From assembly GCA_947503525.1 (NCBI GenBank), contig CANNEA010000011.1:1-64000 (forward strand): a DNA stretch of 64,000 nt, read 5' to 3'. Every line of letters begins with the position of its first letter. Within the stretch, counting starts at the first letter, position 1. Positions 8,308 to 15,261 of the stretch are shown here, one piece after another. The notes beneath the pieces are model-generated. The model was not told where the DNA came from, did no database searches, and saw only the letters and a program-made list of their open reading frames with translations. This stretch comes from an uncultured Carboxylicivirga sp. (GTDB taxonomy: Bacteria; Bacteroidota; Bacteroidia; Bacteroidales; Marinilabiliaceae). The translations under genes were made by a program, and so were the position numbers.

Positions 8308-8499
8308 TTATTTCTTATAAACCATTAATGCTGAATAAACAGCTACACTTTGATCGGAATGACCACTAAACTTAATGTCGATTAATTGATCAGCAGTAAT
8401 ACCTTCTTTAGCAATAAACTGATTAATCTGGTCGTCCAATGACTCATCAAAATCATCCGTACCCGTATATTGAAAATGCTTAGTTATTATATTATTCAT
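8308..8499 (-). CDS. Small acidic protein resembling Cse60 family
   Basis: This 63-residue protein has a FDESLDDQINQFIA helix followed by LIDIKFSGH and a C-terminal strand VYSALMVYKK. The order (acidic helix, then IDIKxS strand, then YSAxxxY strand) resembles the Cse60/DUF2758 small-protein family from Firmicutes, where function is poorly known; the resemblance is from memory and modest. It has its own terminator and lies between the symporter and a TPR gene. I cannot assign a role. Confidence 0.6.
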   Translation of the reverse strand: MNNIITKHFQYTGTDDFDESLDDQINQFIAKEGITADQLIDIKFSGHSDQSVAVYSALMVYKK

Positions 8500-8599
8500 A
8501 AAATCACTTTTAAAAATTCAACGTCTTCTACTTCTCCTACGGGCATCTATCTATTTGGATTCAAAAATGTGATTCTTTTTTGACTAACATATGTCATGT

Positions 8600-9616
8600 T
8601 TATTCCTGTAGCTCCATCCAGTCCATGAATGAAGCAAAGGGTGAATTGTTTTCTGTTATCCAAAGTAAGACCTTATCCTTATGCACACAATTACTGATAT
8701 AATAACTAAATACTTCAGCATGTTGATTTCTGGTTAAGAGATTAAAAAAATCGATATAGTAAATGTCAAAAAAATCAAGCTCTCCAGACTGCAACTCATC
8801 CATCAAATCTAACAACTCCTGTGTTTGTCCGGCTAGTTTGTATGGTTCTTCCAACTTATTCTTGGCCTCATCAATCATATAAGTGGATGCAATTGCCCCT
8901 ACACCTATTTCAATGGCCATAACGGCCGAACTCGAAGACAAACTACTAATAGGCAGACTCACTTCCTTCTTTCTCATCACGGCAGCCGATCGCCAGATTA
9001 ACTGGAGGCGTTCATATGCTTCAACACTTCTTGGTGAATCTTGCTCATAAAGCAATAAATAGTACAAGGGCAACATTCCCTTCAGTCGCTCTCCTTTATC
9101 CTGCATTATACCTGATAACAGAAAATGACTATCCATATGCGTTTTATTTATTCGAATAGCTTCCTGAACATTTTTTTGAGCCTCATCAATCTCACCAGCC
9201 GTATAATGACTTATAGCCAAGTTATAATAAAGCAGGTATTCTTCCGGATACTCTTTTATGATCTTCCTAAAAAAGCGAACAGACTGTTTCGCCCGACCAC
9301 TTTTATTAAGAGCTGCTCCGTACAACATGCATGCATCCAGATAGTATTCGCCTTCTTCATCCACAACCTCATAACTATAATAAATGGCCTCATCCCACTT
9401 TTTTAAGGCAAGATATGCGTATGCCATCTCATATTTAGCCCTCAGGTTTTTTTTATCTGCTGCTAAGGCTTGAGTATATTTACGTAAAGCATCATCATAT
9501 AAACCATATTCATGCAGAGCTACTCCCTGATCTATAATCTGGTCAACCTCTTCCTTTTGACCAAATATATGGCTTGTTAATAAAATACTTAAGATTAAAA
9601 ATATGCACTTTCTCAT
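8600..9616 (-). CDS. Secreted TPR-repeat protein
   Basis: I prefer the start at MRKCIFLILSILL (9616), because it gives a clean signal peptide ending near FGQ; an upstream ATG at 9664 would bury it. The mature protein, about 320 residues, contains at least four tetratricopeptide repeats (about residues 20-170, with LRAKYEMAYAYLALKKWDEA and YLLYYNLAISHYTAGEIDEA as clear units). A non-repeat C-terminal part follows. It probably acts in the periplasm as a protein-protein scaffold. It lies 38 bp after the DUF4837 gene in the same direction and could be co-transcribed with it. No enzyme motif is seen. Confidence 0.8.
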   Translation of the reverse strand: MRKCIFLILSILLTSHIFGQKEEVDQIIDQGVALHEYGLYDDALRKYTQALAADKKNLRAKYEMAYAYLALKKWDEAIYYSYEVVDEEGEYYLDACMLYGAALNKSGRAKQSVRFFRKIIKEYPEEYLLYYNLAISHYTAGEIDEAQKNVQEAIRINKTHMDSHFLLSGIMQDKGERLKGMLPLYYLLLYEQDSPRSVEAYERLQLIWRSAAVMRKKEVSLPISSLSSSSAVMAIEIGVGAIASTYMIDEAKNKLEEPYKLAGQTQELLDLMDELQSGELDFFDIYYIDFFNLLTRNQHAEVFSYYISNCVHKDKVLLWITENNSPFASFMDWMELQE

Positions 9617-9701
9617 GCTGTAAGTATATAGCTTTATCAACAGTCCATCAAAAAAAATCAACAAACAGTTTAATGATTAACCTATTTTAACCAATCTAAA
9701 T

Positions 9702-10718
9702 TCATAAAACCGGAATAAAGGATTTTAATACAGCCTCCACCTCACGTACAAACAAGGCCTTATTAGCTTTAGATGGCGCATACACATATCCTTCAAGCAT
9801 TATCAATTGATTTCTTTCAACATCTGCATAGAAATAATCAACGAACGGACCTCCCATAAAATCACCTTGCACTTTCCACAAGCCACGCAATTCAATCCAT
9901 TTTCGACCGCCAAACTTACTTTTATTTACCAAAACCGGATAAGATTCTTCGGTTGTCATAAATGACCCGGGATTTTCACCTGGAACTTGTTGCATCAACA
10001 CATTATTCCGCAGCTGCAGCAGATCTCTTGCATCCATACTAACAACAGAATCCAACGAACATTGATAAACAAATATTCCAAGATGGCTTTCTAATCTCTC
10101 GAAGGCTAACCAACTAAAGGCATCTTCTTGTTTCTTTACTTCATAACCTCTAGGAAAATAAAGGTTAAAAGGATAATTCTCTTTGATGGCATCAACAGCA
10201 AGTGGCTCGTATATGACACTATAAGATTTAACCATAGCATCAATATCACCAGTATAAAAGAAGCTTTTAATTGTAGGCCATTTTTGTTCGATCAGATCTT
10301 TTAGTGCTTTCGGATCGTTTACTATCACTTCAGCCACTTGTTGACTTAATGCCCATTCATTTTTTCGATATTCAACCCTGTTGATATGCTCATCAGGTTT
10401 AACTGACACTAAAAGTATATTTCGATAGGTACGAAAATGCCGTTTAAACTGAGAATAATCAATTCGAGTTTTTTTAAACATGGATTCAACCTGAGGCAAA
10501 GCCGGAAAAGCATCTTCTAACAATTCACCGATAACATTTCCTGTTGGCGAATTCCAATTGCTGTCATCAATTACTAAAAGCACTTCTCCCGGAGCACCTA
10601 ATGGTCTTGGCTTGAAACTTTCACCAGAGCTATTGCACGACACAACTATAAAAACCATTGTCAACAATACTCCTGTAAATAATAAAAGCAAATGTGATTT
10701 GGAAAGGTAATTACGCAT
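9702..10718 (-). CDS. DUF4837 family lipoprotein
   Basis: The family is Bacteroidota-specific and uncharacterised. From the chosen start MRNYLSKSHLL (10718) there is a lipoprotein signal with lipobox VVSC at about residues 25-28, followed by the family pattern PLGAPGEVLLVID and then conserved segments such as FPRGYEVKK and GRKWIELRGLWKVQGDFMGG. An in-frame ATG at 10754 lies inside a large inverted repeat and would add 12 polar residues before the signal peptide, so I reject it. It is followed by a TPR protein. The function is unknown. Confidence 0.8.
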   Translation of the reverse strand: MRNYLSKSHLLLLFTGVLLTMVFIVVSCNSSGESFKPRPLGAPGEVLLVIDDSNWNSPTGNVIGELLEDAFPALPQVESMFKKTRIDYSQFKRHFRTYRNILLVSVKPDEHINRVEYRKNEWALSQQVAEVIVNDPKALKDLIEQKWPTIKSFFYTGDIDAMVKSYSVIYEPLAVDAIKENYPFNLYFPRGYEVKKQEDAFSWLAFERLESHLGIFVYQCSLDSVVSMDARDLLQLRNNVLMQQVPGENPGSFMTTEESYPVLVNKSKFGGRKWIELRGLWKVQGDFMGGPFVDYFYADVERNQLIMLEGYVYAPSKANKALFVREVEAVLKSFIPVL

Positions 10719-10732
10719 AATCAGAAGTTTAA

Positions 10733-10817
10733 AAGTACCGTACAAGGTGTCCATTATTGTTTTGCTATCACTTTAGGCACGGATTAACATTAACTTTACC
10801 GGACCTTGTACGGTACT
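10733..10817. repeat. Long-armed inverted repeat between tonB-like gene and DUF4837 gene
   Basis: AGTACCGTACAAGG (10733-10746) followed by TGTCC is mirrored by GGACCTTGTACGGTACT (10801-10817). This gives a 14-bp perfect stem plus 3 further bp across a small bulge, separated by about 50 bp. On the minus strand the second arm runs into TTTTAAAC, so it could be a long-loop terminator of the tonB-like gene, a leader structure of the DUF4837 gene, or a small mobile-type element. Confidence 0.7.
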
Positions 10818-10847
10818 GGGTTTATATTGATTAAGGAATAGATTTAA

Positions 10848-11516
10848 TTATTGTAATCTGAAATTAACCGGAACAGTATAAGCTACTCTAACCGACTTTC
10901 CGCGTTGTTTACCGGGACTCCATTCAGGCATTTGAGCTACTACACGTGCGGCTTCTTTCGAAAGGTTAGCATCGGGGCTTCGCAATACTTGTATATCGGT
11001 TACCCCACCATCTTTACCAATTACAAAGGATACATAAACCCTTCCTTGAACTCCCAATTCGGCGCAGATAGCAGGATACTTAATGTTATTTGCAAAATAT
11101 TGCATTAAAGCCTTGTCTCCACCGGGAAATTCAGGCATGCGCTCAACTATTATGAATACTTCATCACTTACTTCTTCCGGTTCTGGTTCCGGAATTTCAT
11201 AAATTGTCTCATCTGTAGGTTCCGATATAACTTCAACATCAGTATCCACGGGAGTATCGTCTGTCACCACATTAATAATATCCTTCAACTTCATTTTTTC
11301 AATTGGCTCAGGTTTGGGTTCTTCAACTCTAATAATCTCCGGCAAATCAATTTCTTCTATATATGGATCACCATTCATTATTACTGGAACTGTTACATCT
11401 TGCGAACTCCATTCAAAAGCAGCAAATGCACTTCCTAAAGCAACTATTAATCCTATTTGAAAGAAAACTGAACGTTTACGCTCTAAGTCGGCGTGTTTAT
11501 GTTTTTTCGTTTGCAT
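10848..11516 (-). CDS. TonB-like energy transducer (paralog 1)
   Basis: The 222-residue protein has a cytosolic basic start (KKHKHADLERKRSVFFQ), one transmembrane helix (about 18-37, ending AFEWSS), an acidic Pro/Glu-rich periplasmic linker, and a C-terminal TonB domain (about 130-222) with the family hallmarks EFPGGDKALMQYFANNIKYP, VQGRVYVSFVIGKDG and SPGKQRGKSVRVAYTVPVNFRL. It transmits proton-motive energy to TonB-dependent receptors. A close paralog lies upstream and both share sequence in their 5' regions, so this is a tandem duplication. No ExbB/ExbD genes are nearby. Confidence 0.9.
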   Translation of the reverse strand: MQTKKHKHADLERKRSVFFQIGLIVALGSAFAAFEWSSQDVTVPVIMNGDPYIEEIDLPEIIRVEEPKPEPIEKMKLKDIINVVTDDTPVDTDVEVISEPTDETIYEIPEPEPEEVSDEVFIIVERMPEFPGGDKALMQYFANNIKYPAICAELGVQGRVYVSFVIGKDGGVTDIQVLRSPDANLSKEAARVVAQMPEWSPGKQRGKSVRVAYTVPVNFRLQ

Positions 11517-11614
11517 AATGTAAGGTTTTAGCGTTAATAAATGTGTTGTGGCATATGTAAATCAAGTGCTGTACCAAAACCAAAGCTGTGCATTACTTAC
11601 AATGACCAACAAAA

Positions 11615-11712
11615 CACATCACACTGTCCTTCTGTCATTTACAGCTCCAAATTTAATTTCACCGTCATTTTCAATTTTAAGTAAGCTTTATTCATGCACG
11701 CCCAAGTGGGCG
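11615..11712 (-). promoter_or_regulatory. Upstream region of tonB paralog 1 with conserved block and palindrome
   Basis: CACATCACACTGTCCTTCTG begins at 11615, and 55 bp after the block lies the palindrome CGCCCA-AG-TGGGCG (11699-11712). The same block and palindrome with nearly equal spacing lie upstream of the second tonB-like gene. The shared DNA is probably a duplicated control region. The 61-codon plus-strand frame here (11548-11733) has no coding features. Confidence 0.5.
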
Positions 11713-11815
11713 ATTTTACTATACTACATTTAAGGTGTTTTCGCCATATTAAGTATCTATACTTTTCCGACAAGCAGCATTCAACTTCCATAAATTATTT
11801 CATTAGAAAGCACTA

Positions 11816-11887
11816 AAAAACCGGCTGTCCTATTTAATCGATTTTTTATCGGAAGTTTGCAGGGTCATTTAGGACAGACCGGTTTTT
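11816..11887 (-). terminator. Large hairpin ending in T tract downstream of tonB paralog 2
   Basis: AAAAACCGG-CTGTCCTA (11816-11832) pairs with TAGGACAG-ACCGGTTTTT (11870-11887), a 17-bp stem with one bulged base. Read on the minus strand it ends CCGGTTTTTT, as for an intrinsic terminator, but it sits 178 bp beyond the stop of tonB paralog 2 and has a 37-nt apical region with its own small CGAT/ATCG stem. It could be a processed 3' UTR or a small RNA. The flanking parts of 11517-12064 hold no gene I can support. Confidence 0.6.
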
Positions 11888-12064
11888 ATTTCTGAATAGA
11901 ATGAGATCGTTATCTCACTGAAAAAATTAAGGAACAACAGTATTGCCGATTTTTATTTGGCGATAGCCTTATAATTCACTATTTATATTTAAGACTGCCA
12001 AATATACCTCAGCATTATACCAGAATCATATAAAATAATAATGGTATAATAAACTAGTTGCAGT

Positions 12065-12754
12065 TTACTGAAGTATAAATCGAACAGGAACACTGTACGA
12101 TACCTTCACGGGCCTGCCTCTTTGTTTACCCGGTTTCCAGCTTGGCATAGAACTTACCACCCGAATGGCCTCGCGTTCGAGGTTTGCATCAGGTGCACGC
12201 AAAGCTTTTACATTAGTTACTTTACCCGTTTTGTCAATTACAAAAGAAACTGATACCATTCCTTGCACTCCGTTCTCTTGACATATCACCGGGTAGTTAA
12301 CATTGTTGGCAATGTATTTCAACAATGCCTTATCACCTCCAGGAAACTCAGGTTTATCCTCCAATACAAAAAATGGTAGTGGATCGCCAGAATCTTCTTC
12401 CTCCTCTAAATCGCTAAAGTCGACTTCCAAATCTTCCGTACTTTCTGAGTCCTCTATTTCTAGTTCTTCATCAAGTTCGACATCATCATCAACAATTTGC
12501 AGTATATCCGAAACTACGGGTGGAGGTGGTGGCGGAGGTGGCTTTATCTCCTCCTGAGTAGTTATTGGGGGCGCTTCTTCTTCAAACACCTCCTCATCAA
12601 CCCAGAACTGTTCACCAACATCCACTTTGGTAGTTGACCATTCAAAGGCAACAAAAATTACCCCCAAGGTGACAATTAAACCAATTTGGAAAAACATGGC
12701 CCTCTTTCGTTCAAGGTCAGCCTTTTTGCTTTTTTTAATTTCCATAGGCAACAA
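12065..12754 (-). CDS. TonB-like energy transducer (paralog 2)
   Basis: The 229-residue paralog of the protein at 10848 begins KKSKKADLERKRAMFFQIGL with one transmembrane helix ending FEWSTT. Its linker is unusual: eight consecutive prolines (about residues 72-79) followed by about 55 very acidic residues (Glu/Asp/Ser) instead of the usual Pro-Lys/Pro-Glu rod. The C-terminal TonB domain (EFPGGDKALLKYIANNVNYP, VQGMVSVSFVIDKTGKV, PVKVSYSVPVRFIL) is intact. It should energise outer-membrane receptors. An alternative start three codons in (MEIKKSKK) is equally likely. The downstream hairpin at 11816-11887 may end its transcript. Confidence 0.9.
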   Translation of the reverse strand: MLPMEIKKSKKADLERKRAMFFQIGLIVTLGVIFVAFEWSTTKVDVGEQFWVDEEVFEEEAPPITTQEEIKPPPPPPPPVVSDILQIVDDDVELDEELEIEDSESTEDLEVDFSDLEEEEDSGDPLPFFVLEDKPEFPGGDKALLKYIANNVNYPVICQENGVQGMVSVSFVIDKTGKVTNVKALRAPDANLEREAIRVVSSMPSWKPGKQRGRPVKVSYSVPVRFILQ

Positions 12755-12897
12755 TTTAAACGTTTACTAATACACCAAACTATTGAGACTAGCTCCTGGA
12801 TATTAACCCAAATAATTAATGGTGCGCTGTCATATATCCTTTAATCAACTCACATACCACACTTAAAATTTGTTAATATAAAAGAAACCATTCAACT

Positions 12898-12996
12898 CAC
12901 ACCACACTATCTTTCTGCACATTACACAACTTAATAAAAACTCACCACCGCTCATAACAACGAAAACCAATCAGACTAAAGTCGCCCATGTGGGCG
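12898..12996 (-). promoter_or_regulatory. Upstream region of tonB paralog 2 with conserved block and palindrome
   Basis: CACACCACACTATCTTTCTG (from 12898) aligns with the block upstream of paralog 1, and CGCCCA-TG-TGGGCG (12983-12996) repeats its palindrome 57 bp after the block. The palindrome also lies about 30 bp upstream of the -7 element of the divergent sigma54-activator gene, so it could act on both transcripts. Confidence 0.5.
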
Positions 12997-13024
12997 CTTA
13001 TAAAGTAGGTAATTGAAAAATAAG

Positions 13025-13032
13025 TACTTTTG
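13025..13032 (+). promoter_or_regulatory. -7 element (TACTTTTG) of the sigma54-activator gene
   Basis: TACTTTTG matches TANNTTTG. A transcript would begin near 13038, which is after the ATG at 13030 and before the ATG at 13057, supporting the later start. No clear -33 box is present. Confidence 0.45.
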
Positions 13033-13056
13033 CAACCGATAGACGGGAAACAGAAA

Positions 13057-14841
13057 ATGTCAAAAAAGAAAGAAGAACACTTAGCTGAAATTGATGTGCA
13101 ATTATTGCATGAGGTATTGTCAGATTTTGCGAAAAGCATGGCAAATACCATCTTTCATATTGCTGTGGTTAATTCTGAATTTAATATCATACTGTCTTAT
13201 TCTAATCGTAATAAGTCGGATATAAACATTACGGTTGGGCGAAATTGGAACGCTCTTGATCAAAGAATAAATTGGAACAATTCATCAAAAACTGAAGGCA
13301 TTGTCAGTACTGAAAATTCTGCTTTTAATATTATTATGTGCCATAAACAAAACCAGAAACTCCCGTTTAGCATTTTTTTGTTCTCATCAATAGACATTGA
13401 CTTTCCATGGTTAAAAATTGCCGGAGCCTCAATTGAAAATTCCATTCTGAATAAATTTCATGATGCATCTATGCAGCAGAAGATTGAAGATACCCACCAA
13501 TATACTTTTGCAATGATGAATGCATTAAAAGTAGGTGTATTATCAGTAACTGTTCAGGGAGAGATTCTTTACGCCAACGATCATGCCTGCAAATGGATAA
13601 ATATCCGAAGACGTGATCTTTTGAAGATCCCCATAAAAAAGATCATATCTAATTGGAAAAACATTTATCAAGTCATCAGTTCGGGTGAAAAATACCTGAA
13701 TGAAGAAATAAATGTGAATACATCCGATGGCAATGTCAAATACAATGTCAATGTAAATCCAATACTTAATCAGGCCCAATCGAAACTTATAGGTTTGGTG
13801 GTGACCATGCGAAAACTGGAGAATGTATATAACCTGGTAAATAAATATACAGGTATGCAAGCCCGATTTACTTTTGATGATATTATTGCCAAGAGTAAAG
13901 TGATGCGAAAACTGATTGATTACGCCAAAAATATAGCTGACAGCCCATCAACAGTTCTTATTGAAGCTGATAGTGGAACTGGTAAAGAAGTATTTGCACA
14001 AAGCATGCATAATGCAAGTAGCCGAAAAGACAATGGATTTGTGGCAATAAATTGTGCCGCGATAAGCGAACACCTTATTGAGAGCGAATTATTTGGATAC
14101 GATGATGGTGCTTTTACAGGCGCTAAAAAAGGTGGCCACCCCGGCAAATTCGAATTAGCCAATGGAGGAACACTATTTCTGGATGAGATTGGCGACATGA
14201 AACCTGAACTGCAGGTGAAATTATTAAGAGCTATTCAGGAAAATGCAATATCAAGGGTTGGAGGAAATAAAAATATCCCTGTAGATGTTCGTTTAATTGC
14301 TGCAACCAACAAAAACTTAAAAGCCGAAGTTGAAGCTGGGCGATTTCGATTAGACCTTTATTACAGGTTAAGTGTAATTCCATTAAAAATCCCTTCCTTA
14401 TGTGAACGCATGGAAGATTTACCTTCGTTGATCAGATTCTTCCTGAATAAGAAAGCTATTCGCCTGCAAAAAAATGTACCTCAACTTAAATACTCAACCT
14501 TACAACAGTTTCTTAGCTACGAATGGCCGGGTAATATTAGGGAGTTGGAAAATGCGATAGAGCAGTACGTCAACTTTGATGGTGATATTGCTTTTGAAAA
14601 TCTCAAAAAAGAAGATAATCCAAAACATGATAGCTCCTCCAATAATGTAAAAATAAAAGACCGGGAACTTCAACTTGGAACGGTTAAGGAAATGGAAAGG
14701 CAATTGATTATGGACACCTTAAGTCATTTCAATTACAACATGACACTTGCAGCAAAATCCCTCGGTCTTAGCAGAAATACACTTTATTTAAAAACAAAGT
14801 CTTTCGGGCTGATTCCTTCCAGTAATCGTCCTATTTTATGA
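13057..14841 (+). CDS. Sigma54-dependent transcriptional activator with PAS domain and Fis-type HTH
   Basis: From the preferred start MSKKKEEHLAEID (13057; GGGAAA upstream) the protein has about 594 residues. An N-terminal sensory region of about 140 residues with no recognised domain is followed by a PAS domain (about 145-255, ALKVGVLSVTVQGEILYAND), an AAA+ domain (about 270-500) with Walker A DSGTGKE, the sigma54-contact loop GAFTGA and Walker B GTLFLDEIGDM, and a Fis-type helix-turn-helix at the C-terminus (LAAKSLGLSRNTLYLKTKSF). There is no receiver domain, so it is controlled by ligand or partner binding and not by phosphorylation of a receiver. It directly precedes the five-gene hydrogenase operon in the same direction and most likely drives it through RpoN. 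Confidence 0.9.
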   Translation: MSKKKEEHLAEIDVQLLHEVLSDFAKSMANTIFHIAVVNSEFNIILSYSNRNKSDINITVGRNWNALDQRINWNNSSKTEGIVSTENSAFNIIMCHKQNQKLPFSIFLFSSIDIDFPWLKIAGASIENSILNKFHDASMQQKIEDTHQYTFAMMNALKVGVLSVTVQGEILYANDHACKWINIRRRDLLKIPIKKIISNWKNIYQVISSGEKYLNEEINVNTSDGNVKYNVNVNPILNQAQSKLIGLVVTMRKLENVYNLVNKYTGMQARFTFDDIIAKSKVMRKLIDYAKNIADSPSTVLIEADSGTGKEVFAQSMHNASSRKDNGFVAINCAAISEHLIESELFGYDDGAFTGAKKGGHPGKFELANGGTLFLDEIGDMKPELQVKLLRAIQENAISRVGGNKNIPVDVRLIAATNKNLKAEVEAGRFRLDLYYRLSVIPLKIPSLCERMEDLPSLIRFFLNKKAIRLQKNVPQLKYSTLQQFLSYEWPGNIRELENAIEQYVNFDGDIAFENLKKEDNPKHDSSSNNVKIKDRELQLGTVKEMERQLIMDTLSHFNYNMTLAAKSLGLSRNTLYLKTKSFGLIPSSNRPIL

Positions 14842-14889
14842 CACCGTCTTTTTTTAGGACATCCCAATGTAGTTAATTGTCCTATTTTA
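14827..14889. promoter_or_regulatory. Three TGTCCTA-type repeats, candidate activator sites upstream of hydrogenase operon
   Basis: CGTCCTATTTTA starts at 14827 (overlapping the end of the activator gene) and TGTCCTATTTTA at 14878, 51 bp apart or about five helical turns. An inverted copy TAGGACA lies between them at 14855-14861. They stand about 125-180 bp before the first hydrogenase-operon gene, the distance expected for enhancer sites of a sigma54 activator. The same heptamer forms the stem of the hairpin at 11816-11887. Confidence 0.45.
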
Positions 14890-14967
14890 GTACACTGAAA
14901 TTACCTCACTAAATATGCTTCGTTGCATCACTGGAGCATTGTACTAATTAACAACCTCTTAATATCA

Positions 14968-14984
14968 CTGGCATACAATTGGGA
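14968..14984 (+). promoter_or_regulatory. Possible -24/-12 (sigma54) promoter of hydrogenase operon
   Basis: CTGGCATACAATTGGGA keeps the TGGCA of the -24 element, but the -12 element is TGGG instead of TTGC. It lies about 25 bp before the first start codon. The location, after activator-site-like repeats and next to a GAFTGA protein, is better than the match itself. Confidence 0.3.
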
Positions 14985-15008
14985 ATGGTTTGATTATAAA
15001 GTTGGACT

Positions 15009-15260
15009 ATGCCAGATAGAACAGAACATGACATTTTAATTTGCTTAGGCAGCTCTTGTTATTCCAGGGGTAATGCCGAAAATCTTGAATTTGTCAAGAG
15101 ATACCTTAAAACCAATGGGGTAAACTGCAAAATAAACTTCCGAGGTCACCTATGTAATGAATTGTGCAACAAAGGGCCTGTAATTAATATTGATGACAAG
15201 GAATATCTGGAAGTAACTCAAAGCAACCTGCCTACTATACTCTCACATCATTTCGAATAA
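15009..15260 (+). CDS. Thioredoxin-like [2Fe-2S] ferredoxin (NuoE/HndA C-terminal type)
   Basis: This 83-residue protein is a single [2Fe-2S] domain of the thioredoxin-like fold. Ligands fit the pattern Cys12-x4-Cys17 and Cys49-x3-Cys53. Only the C-terminal half of NuoE/HndA is present, without the helical N-terminal domain. It should carry electrons between a redox partner and the hydrogenase-type proteins encoded after it. It is the first gene of the operon; the next gene begins 1 bp after its stop. A second protein of this type is encoded by the fourth gene. Confidence 0.85.
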   Translation: MPDRTEHDILICLGSSCYSRGNAENLEFVKRYLKTNGVNCKINFRGHLCNELCNKGPVINIDDKEYLEVTQSNLPTILSHHFE

Positions 15261-15261
15261 A

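Noticed and set aside
9617-9664. 16-residue upstream extension of the TPR protein
   Set aside because: It would put unrelated residues before a clean signal peptide; the internal ATG at 9616 is the better start.
11548-11733. 61-codon plus-strand frame between the tonB-like genes
   Set aside because: No ribosome binding site or coding character. It covers the conserved control block and palindrome shared by both tonB upstream regions.
13030-13056. Earlier ATG of the sigma54 activator
   Set aside because: It lies within or before the predicted transcription start set by TACTTTTG at 13025-13032; the ATG at 13057 has a better leader.
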